Made by a program: the position numbers and the translations under genes
Notes under the pieces: generated by a model
What the model saw: only the letters and a program-made list of their open reading frames with translations
What the model was told of the DNA's origin: nothing
Database searches by the model: none
Assembly (NCBI GenBank): GCA_964423425.1
Contig: CAYRES010000015.1
Location: 1-57,636, forward strand
Reading direction: 5' to 3'
Source of the DNA: CAYRES01 sp964423425
Lineage (GTDB): Bacteria; Actinomycetota; Thermoleophilia; RBG-16-64-13
Length of the DNA: 57,636 bases
In this document: positions 33,844 through 42,814 of the stretch, piece after piece
Layout: each line of letters begins with the position of its first letter
Position numbering within the stretch: the stretch's first letter is position 1

Positions 33844-36303
33844 ATGGTCCAAGAGAGAAGGCACGCGCACTCAACGAAGCATCCCGGGGCGCGCTCCCTC
33901 CTGCATGGAATCCCTTCGCCGCTGCTGTTCCTTGCGGTGCTGGTCATCTCGACCGCTGCAGCCTTCGCGATCACGCCACCGATGACGAATGCAGCCGCGA
34001 TCGGTTCTCCCCTGCGTTCCGCCTCGGAGATCGACTACCCTCCGTTCTGCATCGTGGAGGCCGACGGCACGGCAACAGGATTCTCAGTGGAACTGCTGCG
34101 GGCCGCACTCGCGGCGATGAACCGTGATGTCACCTTCCGCACGGGAGTCTGGGAAGAGGTACGCGGTTGGCTGGAATCTGGTGAGGTCGAGGCTCTGCCG
34201 CTCGTAGGGCGGACTCCCGAGCGGGAGGACCTCTACGATTTCACCTTTCCCTACATGTCGCTCCATGGTGCCATCGTCATCCGGGAAGACACGACCGGCA
34301 TCGAAGATTTGGATGATCTTCTCGGCCGAACCGTGGCGGTGATGAGAGACGACAATGCCGAAGAGTTCTTGCGCCGGGAAGCGCGTGGCATCGACATCGT
34401 GACCACAGCCACCTTCGAGGAGGCCCTCAGGGAACTGTCGGAAGGCCGTCACGATGCCGTGGTGGTGCAAAGACTCGTGGCGCTCAGGCTCATACAGGAG
34501 GCGGGGTTCTCCAACCTGCACATAGTGGACAAGCCCGTGGAGGGCTTCCGGCAGGACTTCTGTTTCGCCGTCCGCAAGGGAGACAGCGAGACCCTTGCTC
34601 TGCTCAACGAGGGTTTGGCCCTCGTGATGGCCGACGGAACGTATCGCTCCCTGCACGCCAGATGGTTTGCGGCTCTCGAATTGCCCACCAACCTCCGTAT
34701 CGTCGTCGGCGGAGATGAAGACTACCCTCCGTTTGAATACGTGGACGAGAAGGGTCGTCCTGCCGGGTACTGCGTGGAACTCACGCGAGCCATCGCACTC
34801 GCGTTGGGCCTGGATGTGGAGATACGGCTGGGGCCGTGGGACGACATCCGCGAAGCACTCGCCGACGGTGAGATCGACATCATACAAGGAATGTTCTACA
34901 CACCGGAGCGGGACTTGGTTTATGACTTCAGCCCGGCTCATTGGGTCGCACACTATGTCGGGGTCGTGCGCAAGGGAGAGGATTCTCCACCCGATTCGCT
35001 CAACGACCTCGCGGGCAAGAAGCTCGTTGTGCAACGAGGTGACTTGATGCATGAGTTCCTCGCAGAGCAAGGAGCGGGCGCCGAATTGGTCTTGGTCGAT
35101 TCCCAGGTGGAGGCGCTCAGACAACTGGCTGCCGGTGAATACGACTGCGCACTCGTCTCCCGCGCGACGGCTCTCGGCCTGATCGAAAGTGAAGGCTGGA
35201 CACACCTGAGCGTGGGGCGAAGTCCTCTCTATTCGGCCGACTACTGCTACGCGGTTCTCGCCGGCCACGGTGCCCTTCTCGCCCAGTTCTCCGAGGGGCT
35301 CGCGGTCGTGGAGAAGAGCGGGGACCTTCGTCGCATTCAAGAGAAATGGCTGGGTGTGTACGAGCAGCCCCCGGTCGACCCAACAGCCGTTGTCCGCTAT
35401 GTCGCCTACGTGGTTGGGCCCCTTCTCTTCCTGCTCTTGGCCGCGTTGCTCTGGTCGTGGTCCCTCCGCAGACAGGTGGCGCGGCGCACCGAAGAACTGC
35501 GCAGAAGCGAGGAACTGCTACGCCAATCTCAGAAGATGGAGGCCATCGGCCGGCTTGCGGGGGGCATCGCACACGACTTCAACAACCTTCTCACGGCGAT
35601 CATTGGTTACAGCGAGTTGGTGCTTTCCGATGGTGAGTTCAAGAAGACGCGATGGCATGACGACGTGAGAGAGATCAGAGCGGCAGCCGAGCGGGCCGGA
35701 AGCCTCACTCAGCAGATACTCGCCTTCTCGCGGCGACAAGTGCTACAGCCTAAGGTGGTCTCTCTCAACGATCTCATCGAGGAGATGACCCCTCTGCTCA
35801 GACGCACGCTGGGGGAAGATGTAGAGCTGGTCACTTCCCTGAGGCACGACTTGGGCCTCACGGAAGTCGACCCTCACCAATTCGCTCAAGTGCTGATGAA
35901 CCTCGCCGTCAACTCCCGTGACGCGATGCCTTCCGGGGGACGCCTGACCTTCACGACCGCGAACACGATGCTCGACGATCGGGCTGCTGCCAACGATCTT
36001 GACCTCAGTCCCGGCATGTACGTAACCTTATCCGTCTCGGACACCGGCACCGGCTTCGACCCTGAGTTGACCGAGCACATCTTCGAGCCCTTCTACACGA
36101 CCAAAGACATGGGCAAGGGGACAGGTTTGGGCCTCTCCACCGTGTATGGCATTGTGAAGCAAAGCGGAGGTGCAGTGACCGTAGAAACCACCCCGGGCGA
36201 AGGCACCACCTTCATTGTGTACCTCCCACTGGTGAGGGACGGATTGAGCCCAAGCGTAACTCCCCCGATTGGCGATCCTGCGGTCGCTCCCCGAGAGAGC
36301 TGA
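33844..36303 (+). CDS. BvgS/EvgS-like sensor histidine kinase without receiver domains
   Basis: The 819-aa protein has an N-terminal signal/anchor (residues ~25-45), two tandem SBP_bac_3 (Venus flytrap) domains (about 60-280 and 285-500; the second opens VGGDEDYPPFEYVDEKGRPA), a membrane helix (~518-538), a HisKA domain with the phosphoacceptor His577 in GIAHDFNNLLTAIIG, and a HATPase_c domain (~680-795) with NSRDAMPSGG, SDTGTGFDP and KGTGLGLSTV. The flytraps likely sense a small ligand such as an amino acid outside the cell. Unlike BvgS and EvgS there is no PAS, receiver or HPt, and no response regulator gene is nearby. ATG 33844 or GTG 33835 may be the start; no ribosome site is evident. 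Confidence 0.87.
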   Translation: MVQERRHAHSTKHPGARSLLHGIPSPLLFLAVLVISTAAAFAITPPMTNAAAIGSPLRSASEIDYPPFCIVEADGTATGFSVELLRAALAAMNRDVTFRTGVWEEVRGWLESGEVEALPLVGRTPEREDLYDFTFPYMSLHGAIVIREDTTGIEDLDDLLGRTVAVMRDDNAEEFLRREARGIDIVTTATFEEALRELSEGRHDAVVVQRLVALRLIQEAGFSNLHIVDKPVEGFRQDFCFAVRKGDSETLALLNEGLALVMADGTYRSLHARWFAALELPTNLRIVVGGDEDYPPFEYVDEKGRPAGYCVELTRAIALALGLDVEIRLGPWDDIREALADGEIDIIQGMFYTPERDLVYDFSPAHWVAHYVGVVRKGEDSPPDSLNDLAGKKLVVQRGDLMHEFLAEQGAGAELVLVDSQVEALRQLAAGEYDCALVSRATALGLIESEGWTHLSVGRSPLYSADYCYAVLAGHGALLAQFSEGLAVVEKSGDLRRIQEKWLGVYEQPPVDPTAVVRYVAYVVGPLLFLLLAALLWSWSLRRQVARRTEELRRSEELLRQSQKMEAIGRLAGGIAHDFNNLLTAIIGYSELVLSDGEFKKTRWHDDVREIRAAAERAGSLTQQILAFSRRQVLQPKVVSLNDLIEEMTPLLRRTLGEDVELVTSLRHDLGLTEVDPHQFAQVLMNLAVNSRDAMPSGGRLTFTTANTMLDDRAAANDLDLSPGMYVTLSVSDTGTGFDPELTEHIFEPFYTTKDMGKGTGLGLSTVYGIVKQSGGAVTVETTPGEGTTFIVYLPLVRDGLSPSVTPPIGDPAVAPRES

Positions 36304-36540
36304 CCCGGCCGCCGAAACCCGCCGGGCTGACCCCGAGGCCGCACCCCGTGGGCTGACGCGGAGGCCACCAGCGAACCCGGGGCGCTGTGCACTCGTCTCA
36401 GTGACTGGTTGGCGCTGACGGCGGGGCCGGAAGGCGTAGACGGCGCAGCCGGTCGCCACGATCGTGGAGTCTCTTGGTTGTAGAGCTCCCCCCGACAGAG
36501 GTCCCAACCGACCTGGCGACGTGGTTGAAGGAGGCAATCC

Positions 36541-37272
36541 ATGCGTATTCGGATGACGGCACTCGTGTGTGCTCTCGTTCTCTTGGCGGCGACGGCCGCG
36601 GTGCTCAGCGGGTGCGGCACCGAAGTCATCACGGTTCCCGGCACAGGGGTGTTGAACACGGTCACAGCAAGCGGGGAAGGCAAAGAGGCCACCGCTCCCG
36701 ACACGGCCGAGATGACTTTCGGAGCCACCGCGCAGGGAGCAGAGCCCAAACCCACGCTCGCCGAAGCCTCGGAGAAGGCGGACGCAATCTTGGCTACAAT
36801 CAAGCAGGTAGGCATTCCCGACACAGACATCCAAACCACCGGTGTGAACCTGTATCCCCAGTACGACTACACGCAGGGCCGCACACCGAGCATCACCGGC
36901 TACCAAGCCTCGGTTCAGGTGCGCGTGACACTCAAGGACATCACCAAGATAGGTGACACCATAGACGCGGCCGTGGAGGCCGGAGCCACCGACATCTCGG
37001 GTCCCATGTGGACCCTCTCAGAGAACGCCGAAGCCCGGTCCGTTGCCATCGAAAAGGCGGTGGCCGATGCCAAGGCCCGCGCCGAGGTGATGGCACAGGC
37101 GGCCGGCAAGTCGGTGGGAGAGGTCATCAGCCTGGGTGAGGCCGGCGTGTCGGTGCCGATAGTGTACGGAGACTTCTCCCGCACAGCTGCAGACGGAGCG
37201 GCGGCACCCGAGATCGCCCCCGGCACCCTCGAGGTGGTGGCACACATCACGGTGGTATATGAGTTGAAGTGA
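36541..37272 (+). CDS. SIMPL-domain (DUF541) lipoprotein
   Basis: The 243-aa protein has a lipobox (AAVLSGC-GTEV) and a SIMPL domain from ~residue 45: GEGKEATAPDTAEMTFGATA, IPDTDIQTTGVNLYPQYDY, and the helical AVADAKARAEVMAQAAGKS. Bacterial members such as BP26/YggE form channel-like or stress-linked assemblies outside the inner membrane. AAGGAGG lies 6 nt before the ATG. It stands alone 237 bases after the sensor kinase. Confidence 0.88.
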   Translation: MRIRMTALVCALVLLAATAAVLSGCGTEVITVPGTGVLNTVTASGEGKEATAPDTAEMTFGATAQGAEPKPTLAEASEKADAILATIKQVGIPDTDIQTTGVNLYPQYDYTQGRTPSITGYQASVQVRVTLKDITKIGDTIDAAVEAGATDISGPMWTLSENAEARSVAIEKAVADAKARAEVMAQAAGKSVGEVISLGEAGVSVPIVYGDFSRTAADGAAAPEIAPGTLEVVAHITVVYELK

Positions 37273-37351
37273 GTTGCGGCGCCACCTCGGGCGAGCCGCA
37301 TCGTCACAATGCCGTTGGAGTGAAGCGAAAGCCCGCGGAGAACCCACACCT

Positions 37352-37957
37352 CTACGATGGGGAAAGGGGCGTACCGTGGGCGTCGAGAAGGGGCCGTGCC
37401 GGCACGCCACCGGCGAGCACGTGAGGAGGGATGTCGCTGTTCACCAGACTCTGCGCCGAGATCACCGCACCGTCGCCGATGACGACACCCGGGAGGATCG
37501 TGCAGTGAGCCCCGATCACGACGTCCCTTCCAATAACCACCGGACCGGTGCGGAGCTCCTTGACCAGAAACTCATGGGCCAGAATGACGCTGTTGTACCC
37601 GAGGATGCTGTTGTCGCCGATGTGGATCAGTTCCGGGAAGAAAATATCGAGCATGGCCCCGAGGCCGGGCGACACCTTTGCGCCCACCTTGACCCCTATC
37701 ATCCGATACAGACGGATCTTCCACCTGAGGCTGGGCAGATAGCGGCACACGAAGATGACCAGGAAGTTGCGTATCACGCGCCACGCAGGAACCCGCGCCC
37801 GCCAACCCCACAGGCTGTTCTCGCCCGCCGGAGCCGGGAATCGGGTGAGGTGTTCCGTCCTCGAGGAAGTCGAGGGCCGGCCGGCCGGCGTTCCCTCTTG
37901 TCCATGTGTGTCCTGCAAAGCCGTCACCGCACCCCTTGCCTTCCCTCGCTTGCCCAT
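37352..37957 (-). CDS. Left-handed beta-helix (hexapeptide) acyltransferase
   Basis: The 201-aa protein has an N-terminal basic and hydrophobic region (RVIRNFLVIFVCRYLPSL) followed by hexapeptide repeats (GDNSILGYNSVILAHEFL, VVIGRDVVIGAHCTILPGV, GDGAVISAQSLV) ending in the family close VLAGGVPARPL. These trimers move acetyl or succinyl groups from CoA to sugars or amines. ATG 37957 was chosen because upstream codons do not look conserved; the ribosome site is weak. It diverges from the DUF1405 gene across 58 bases. Substrate unknown. Confidence 0.83.
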   Translation of the reverse strand: MGKRGKARGAVTALQDTHGQEGTPAGRPSTSSRTEHLTRFPAPAGENSLWGWRARVPAWRVIRNFLVIFVCRYLPSLRWKIRLYRMIGVKVGAKVSPGLGAMLDIFFPELIHIGDNSILGYNSVILAHEFLVKELRTGPVVIGRDVVIGAHCTILPGVVIGDGAVISAQSLVNSDIPPHVLAGGVPARPLLDAHGTPLSPS

Positions 37958-38015
37958 TTCCAGTTCGGGATATACCCTGTACTGCCACGTCGTGACCGTA
38001 ACCATTACCGTGAAT

Positions 38016-38654
38016 ATGCTCACACACGATACCGCATCTGCAATCAGACGCCCCTGGGGAGCGTGGGGGAGGTTCTCGGCATGGATGCTCGGGACACCCT
38101 GGGTGGCGTGGACGCTCGCCGCGATCAACTTCACCGCGGCCGTGCTCGGCTACATCTACTGGTACGGCGACAAGATACTGGGTTCTCCCTGGTATCTGTG
38201 GCCGTTCGTCCCCGATAGCCCCCTGTCGGCCACGCTCATGGGCGCCGCCATCCTGGCCCTCCACAAGGGACGGCGGTGGGATCTCCTGGGGCTCTTTGCC
38301 GCTACCGGCTCCATCAAGTACGGCGCCTGGACCCTCTGGGTATGGTTCACGAACTACCTGAGCGGCGGTGGCTACAGCCTGCAGGCGCTTGTCATGAGCC
38401 TGAGCCACTTCGGCATGATCGCCCTGGGGGTGGCTCTGTTGCCGGCCATCCGGATACGCTTATCCCACGTCGCCCTGGTAGCCCTGTGGTTCGGGTTGAA
38501 CGACATCCTCGACTACCGCTTCGGCACCCGGCCCCCGATTCCGAACCCCCACGACATCGGCTCCATCGAACTGTTCGCGGTACTGACCACCGTCGTGCTC
38601 GTTGCCTGTTGGCTCATACTCTCCCGTCGCGAATACACACGTCCTTCAGCTTAG
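38016..38654 (+). CDS. DUF1405 membrane protein
   Basis: The 212-aa protein has about six hydrophobic segments and matches DUF1405: NFTAAVLGYIYWYGDKI, SPWYLWPFVPDSPLSATLMG, and IKYGAWTLWVWFTNYLSGG. Function is unknown; the strongly aromatic helices suggest a lipid- or cofactor-binding role. ATG 38016 and GTG 38010 are candidate starts without a clear ribosome site. It diverges from the acyltransferase gene and shares its promoter region. Confidence 0.82.
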   Translation: MLTHDTASAIRRPWGAWGRFSAWMLGTPWVAWTLAAINFTAAVLGYIYWYGDKILGSPWYLWPFVPDSPLSATLMGAAILALHKGRRWDLLGLFAATGSIKYGAWTLWVWFTNYLSGGGYSLQALVMSLSHFGMIALGVALLPAIRIRLSHVALVALWFGLNDILDYRFGTRPPIPNPHDIGSIELFAVLTTVVLVACWLILSRREYTRPSA

Positions 38655-38865
38655 GACGAAGACCCCGACGGCCAGACCGATGACCTTGCACAGGCGGAGG
38701 TGGGAGCAAGGCAAGTCGGCACCCAGCAGCTTCTCCCACCGCCGCCGCCAAGGTGGTTTGCCTCCCGTCTCCGGCGGGAAGAAGCCGCCCATGACGTCTC
38801 GCGCCGGGCAGGCGCGGCGGTCAATGCGAGGCGTGAGGAACAACGGGGAGATGGGAGATGCAGGT

Positions 38866-39999
38866 ATGGGAGCCCGCGTGCTTGCTGCCACGATGAGGCC
38901 CGCCACCCGGCGCCGAATACGCTCCGCGCCCCCCCTCGTCCTCACCCCACTCGTCTTGGCCGTGCTCTGTATTCTGGTCATCTTCCTCCTCGGGCCGGCG
39001 GAGGCCTCTGCGAGCGCCCTTCCCGAGCGGGACCCCCAAACCCTGGACGAAGCCGTGCAGATGGTGCGCTCCCTGGAGCAGCAGGGGGTGCACCGCTCAG
39101 CGATAAGCACCTGGCTGTCTGAGGTCCTCGACAGACGCGTCACCAACATCAACAGCCTCGAACGCATGACCATCCCGGCGAACTGGCTCTCCGTGTTCGG
39201 CGAGAGCGCGGAAGACAAGGCCTTCAGGGAATGGCGCGATCGCGCCGATTTCGATTACCGCAACACGGCGGAATGGACGTGGGAGAACAGAATCGGCCAA
39301 TGCAGCGAGCACGCCAACACCGCCTACTACATCCTGAAGCAGGCCGGAGTCGCCGGTAATGTGCGCATCCTCGGCGCACCCGGTCACGAGGTGGCGGTAT
39401 GGGGTATCGCCGATGGAGCAGACCCCAATGACCCCAGCAGCTGGGGTACCGAAGCCTGGGTGGTCGACGGGTGGCTCGGCCAGGCCCTCAGCCCCGCCGA
39501 AGTCCAAGATAACAAGTACTTCAAGGGTGGTACGACGGGCGACGAACGACCCATCCACGATCAGACGACAAGCTTCGATCGCAGTGCCCCAGCCTGGCAG
39601 GTGACTCACGGGCCCATCGAAACCTCGACTGCACGGGAACCCTGTTTCGTGGCCACGGTGGCCTACGGTACCCCTGCCGCCCAAGAGGTCGCCCTGCTCC
39701 GGCAGTTTCGCGAAGAGGTCCTTCGCCCCCGGAGCGCCGGACGCACCTTCATAAGCTGGTATGAACGAATTGGACCGCCTCTGGCTCGATGGGTCGAACG
39801 CCACGATACCGTGCGGACCGTACTCCGCATCGCATTGCTGCAACCCCTCGACCTTGTCATTCGGGTCACGAGGCCTGTCTGGCACAAGCCCCCGGATCCG
39901 GCCGGCAAAGAGGTACCGCAGCCACGAATCCCCAGAGCCAAATCCGGGGGAGGTGCAGGTGATCGTGCGGCAGGTGGCGCGGGGGGTGGTACACCGTGA
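38866..39999 (+). CDS. Secreted transglutaminase-like protein with CFI-box
   Basis: The 377-aa protein has a basic N-terminus and a signal anchor (residues ~24-43). A transglutaminase-like core is suggested by ENRIGQCSEHANTAYYILK (Cys and His) and LGAPGHEVAVWGIADG (second His), followed by WVVDGWLG. Downstream is CFVATVAYGTPAAQEV, the CFI-box seen at the C-terminus of some exported bacterial proteins, then a basic helical segment and a Gly/Pro-rich tail. It may crosslink or cleave extracellular peptides. ATG 38866 is preferred because GGGAG lies 8 nt upstream; ATG 38851 is an alternative. The stop overlaps the next gene. Confidence 0.8.
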   Translation: MGARVLAATMRPATRRRIRSAPPLVLTPLVLAVLCILVIFLLGPAEASASALPERDPQTLDEAVQMVRSLEQQGVHRSAISTWLSEVLDRRVTNINSLERMTIPANWLSVFGESAEDKAFREWRDRADFDYRNTAEWTWENRIGQCSEHANTAYYILKQAGVAGNVRILGAPGHEVAVWGIADGADPNDPSSWGTEAWVVDGWLGQALSPAEVQDNKYFKGGTTGDERPIHDQTTSFDRSAPAWQVTHGPIETSTAREPCFVATVAYGTPAAQEVALLRQFREEVLRPRSAGRTFISWYERIGPPLARWVERHDTVRTVLRIALLQPLDLVIRVTRPVWHKPPDPAGKEVPQPRIPRAKSGGGAGDRAAGGAGGGTP

Positions 40000-40511
40000 G
40001 GGTCGTCGGAAGACTCCTCGCCGTGCTGGCGGCCGCCACCGGCACTCTGGTGGTAGTGAACCACGCGGGTATCGTCCGGCTCGTCGTTGACAGTCCCGAA
40101 GCCTGGGACGGAGGTCGCGGCCAGCAGGCGGTCCTGCTGACGCTGGGCGTGTTCGGGGGTGGCGCGCTTGTCATGGCTCTCGTAGCCCTTCCGGCACTTC
40201 TCGGGGTATTCCTGGGGAGTCGCAGCCGCGGGATGGCAGTCTGGTTCTTGGTGGTACCCGGCAGTGTCGGCCTCTTCGCCGCCGTGGCGGCCACCCTGGT
40301 GTGGTTGGCCCTCCAACCGGAGGGGGCGCAGTTGCTGCCTTTCATCACCGCGCCCTTGGCCCTACCCCCACTGCTGGCGCTGGTCGCCGGGCTGCTGTTG
40401 CGTGCCCGTGCAGAAGTCCGAGGAGAGGGCGGCACCCCCGGGTTTCCCCCGCCTCCACCCGTCTACTATCCGCAAGGCCCCCACCCCGGTGCTCCCCACC
40501 CCACCGGCTGA
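39996..40511 (+). CDS. Four-helix membrane protein with Pro-rich tail
   Basis: The 171-aa protein starts at GTG 39996, overlapping the stop of the transglutaminase-like gene (GTGA). It has four hydrophobic segments (residues ~7-30, 46-70, 80-100, 108-135) and ends in a cytoplasmic or extracellular tail rich in Pro, Tyr and His (GFPPPPPVYYPQGPHPGAP). Coupling to the upstream secreted protein suggests a joint function, perhaps anchoring or exporting it. Family not recognised. Confidence 0.72.
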   Translation: MRVVGRLLAVLAAATGTLVVVNHAGIVRLVVDSPEAWDGGRGQQAVLLTLGVFGGGALVMALVALPALLGVFLGSRSRGMAVWFLVVPGSVGLFAAVAATLVWLALQPEGAQLLPFITAPLALPPLLALVAGLLLRARAEVRGEGGTPGFPPPPPVYYPQGPHPGAPHPTG

Positions 40512-40614
40512 GGCGACAGGACCAATCCAACGACACGTTGGTCGAGCGGGCAGTCGAGCCAAGAGCGCGGCTGGAGCTTGAGCCGCATCGGTAGTCGGAC
40601 CGGCATGATGAACG

Positions 40615-41112
40615 TCACTCCTTCTGATAGTAGTTGACGCTGGTGCCATGCCCACCCTCGCCGGGCCTCACATACACATTCCACTCCACGCCACTGTTCT
40701 CCGTAGAGAAAAGCCTATCCCCCACCCAGGCCACATCGGCTTTGTCTTCCACAATGCTCCAGCCGGAGGCCGGGAGGGTGCTCTCCATCTCAACGATCAC
40801 ATCGTTGAAGCGGCGACCCGGCGCATGCGCGGTGAAGAACACGGAGTATCCCTCCAAGGGGGAATCGTCTGTCACCTCTTGCACACCGTCCGGGAGAGGC
40901 ATACCGGCGGGCAGATCGATGTCGACGCCCTTCACGACTTCGTCGCCCGACGTACGCTCACCATTCGATTCTGCCTCTCCCGCGCCACTCCCCATAGCGT
41001 GTCCGCCGTCCTTCGCTTGGTCCGCTTCTTTGTCGCCGAGGCTACACGCACCAAAGGCAAGTGCCATCACCACGACGAGGGCAAGAGTGAGCGCGATTGT
41101 CCATGGTCTCAT
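40615..41112 (-). CDS. Uncharacterised lipoprotein
   Basis: The 165-aa protein has a signal peptide and lipobox (ALAFGAC-SLG), a Gly/Glu/Ser-rich linker (residues ~25-60), and a single domain: GVDIDLPAGMPLPDGVQEV then FNDVIVEMESTLPASGWSIV and YVRPGEGGHGTSVNYYQKE. The last part resembles small beta-alpha domains where a residue pair pushes against a GWxxxxD strand, seen in several actinobacterial lipoproteins. AAAGAGG lies 5 nt before the ATG. It is convergent with the membrane protein gene. Confidence 0.72.
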   Translation of the reverse strand: MRPWTIALTLALVVVMALAFGACSLGDKEADQAKDGGHAMGSGAGEAESNGERTSGDEVVKGVDIDLPAGMPLPDGVQEVTDDSPLEGYSVFFTAHAPGRRFNDVIVEMESTLPASGWSIVEDKADVAWVGDRLFSTENSGVEWNVYVRPGEGGHGTSVNYYQKE

Positions 41113-41439
41113 CCCGACCTCTTTCGCGGCATCCCCCTCCCCGTGACGCTCGAGCGGAGGCAGAACGCCTCACGCGAAGCACGGTTATCGCCCTGCACAA
41201 CCGAGCCCAAACACGGCTCACTGCGCGGGACACCTCAGGCCGCGGCGAAGGCTCTCGGAACGTGAGTCACACACCCAGCGCGCGGCGCCGACCCGTCGGT
41301 TGACTCGCCGCGTATTGAGTGGTACTCCTAGCCCTAGATACCCGACGAGTAACCTCATGAGCGAACGGTTTCCTGTGGCAGAGAAAGCCATAACGTTCAC
41401 TGTTTCCCGTCTCCGGGGTCCAACGAAGCAAGGAGCATC
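41113..41439. other. Intergenic region between divergent secreted-protein genes
   Basis: These 327 bases hold no convincing gene. A possible promoter for the gene at 41440 is TTGACT (near 41299) with TACTCC 17 bases downstream, but the -10 is poor. The left part should carry the promoter of the lipoprotein gene read leftwards. Confidence 0.35.
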
Positions 41440-41811
41440 ATGAACCGCCCGGCTGTCGGCGTCAGAATCGCTCTTCTCTTGGTTCTCGCCGCACCCCTGT
41501 TGCTGCTGGCCGCGCCGAGCGCGCTCCGGTATGCGGTTCTCGCGGACGTGTCCTCCAACACCGAGCTCGACAGCAACGGGCTTCCCCTTACACGAATCGT
41601 GGCCAACACCACCACAGATAACCGGGCCCTCCTGGAGGCCTTCCGCTCGCAATGGCAGGCGCCTGGACTCTCCGTGGAGGTGGCAAACATGCCGTGGGAT
41701 GACTACCTGCCAGCAGTAGCGCACGGCTCAGCGCGTTGGCGGATACTCGCTGCCCTGGAAACCAGGGTATGTGCTCTGGAGACGCCCACCGTTCCCCTCT
41801 ACTGGCGATGA
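41440..41811 (+). CDS. Small secreted protein
   Basis: The 123-aa protein has an N-terminal hydrophobic segment (residues ~10-26, LLLVLAAPLLLLAAPSALRY) without a lipobox, so it is exported or anchored. The rest is soluble, with DNRALLEAFRSQWQAPGLSV and VANMPWDDYLPAVAHGSARWR. AAGGAG lies 6 nt before the ATG. It is followed after 18 bases by a lipoprotein gene, so the two likely share a transcript. No family match. Confidence 0.7.
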   Translation: MNRPAVGVRIALLLVLAAPLLLLAAPSALRYAVLADVSSNTELDSNGLPLTRIVANTTTDNRALLEAFRSQWQAPGLSVEVANMPWDDYLPAVAHGSARWRILAALETRVCALETPTVPLYWR

Positions 41812-41829
41812 GGAGATGAGGAGGAGATC

Positions 41830-42486
41830 ATGAACAGGTCACGATCGGGGTGGCTCGCGACGGTGGTGGGCATGTCGCTGGTGCTGATGCTCGGTGTGGC
41901 ATTCGCCGGCTGCGGCGAAGACTTCGGGGCCGGAACCATACCCGGCACGTCCACGCTTTCCACCACCACGACCACGGCCGGGCCCCCCGAGCGCACCGCC
42001 TCAACTACAGCGTCCACCACCTCCTCGACCGCCGGCCCACCCGCGACTGAGACCACCGAACCGCTCTCAAGCGCCGAGACCCGCCTTCCCAGCGGCCACA
42101 TCAGAGCCATGGGCTTCATCGACCAGATTCGCTTCGACGGCACCAGCAGCTTCATACGAATCGACTACGCCGAGATGCTCACGGGAGAAGCGGCCAGACA
42201 AGCGGCCATCGACGCCGGCTTCATCAATCCGGGCGAGGAGCTGGACAGCGACTTCTTCATCAGCAACGTCAACCCCAAGCGCCGCGAGTTCCAGGTGTCC
42301 AACGCGGTGGCCATCACCACCTCCACGGTCGGGGGAGTCATGGACCGCCCCATCACCTGGGATGAGTTCAGGAGTTACTGGAGCGCCTCGCCGCCGGCAG
42401 GCGCCACTCACATGCGCGATATGCCCTGGTGGATAGAGCGCGACGGCAACGTGGTCGTAAGGATCGACGAGCAGTATCTGCCCTGA
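41830..42486 (+). CDS. Lipoprotein with Ser/Thr-rich linker
   Basis: The 218-aa protein has a lipobox (LGVAFAGC-GED), a 45-residue Thr/Ser/Pro linker suited to spanning a wall or S-layer, and a C-terminal domain opening RAMGFIDQIRFDGTSSFIRI, where VMDRPITWDEFRSYWSAS and WWIERDGNVVVRID are notable. GAGGAG lies before the ATG. Function unknown. Together with the genes at 41440, 42508 and 42815 it may form a cluster, with short spacings (18-21 bases). Confidence 0.75.
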   Translation: MNRSRSGWLATVVGMSLVLMLGVAFAGCGEDFGAGTIPGTSTLSTTTTTAGPPERTASTTASTTSSTAGPPATETTEPLSSAETRLPSGHIRAMGFIDQIRFDGTSSFIRIDYAEMLTGEAARQAAIDAGFINPGEELDSDFFISNVNPKRREFQVSNAVAITTSTVGGVMDRPITWDEFRSYWSASPPAGATHMRDMPWWIERDGNVVVRIDEQYLP

Positions 42487-42507
42487 GGGGCGAGAGGGAG
42501 GAGAAAC

Positions 42508-42813
42508 ATGCTCATCGTTCACGTGCACGTGCGCGTGGAGCCGGATTCGGTGGAAGCCTTCGCACAGGCGACTCTCAAGAACGCCCGCAACAGCGTGCAG
42601 GAGCCGGGAGTCGCCCGTTTCGACGTCATTCAGGACCAGGATGAACCCACGCACTTCGTCCTGGTAGAGGTGTACCGCACCACCGACGCACCCGCCGCGC
42701 ACAAGGAGACCGCTCACTACCAAGCCTGGAGAGAGGTGGTCGCCCCCATGATGGCTGAACCCCGTACGGCCGAACGGTTCACGAATCTCTTCCCTGCCGA
42801 CGAGGGCTGGTGA
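42508..42813 (+). CDS. Antibiotic biosynthesis monooxygenase (ABM)-fold protein
   Basis: The 101-aa protein is a single ABM-type ferredoxin-like domain: HVHVRVEPDSVEAFAQATLK, GVARFDVIQDQDEPTHFVL, VEVYRTTDAPAAHKETAHY. It resembles LsrG/YgiN quinol monooxygenase-like proteins. GGGAGGAG lies about 5 nt before the ATG. It ends one base before the alcohol dehydrogenase gene, so they form a pair and may act on the same aromatic or carbonyl compound. Confidence 0.85.
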   Translation: MLIVHVHVRVEPDSVEAFAQATLKNARNSVQEPGVARFDVIQDQDEPTHFVLVEVYRTTDAPAAHKETAHYQAWREVVAPMMAEPRTAERFTNLFPADEGW

Positions 42814-42814
42814 C

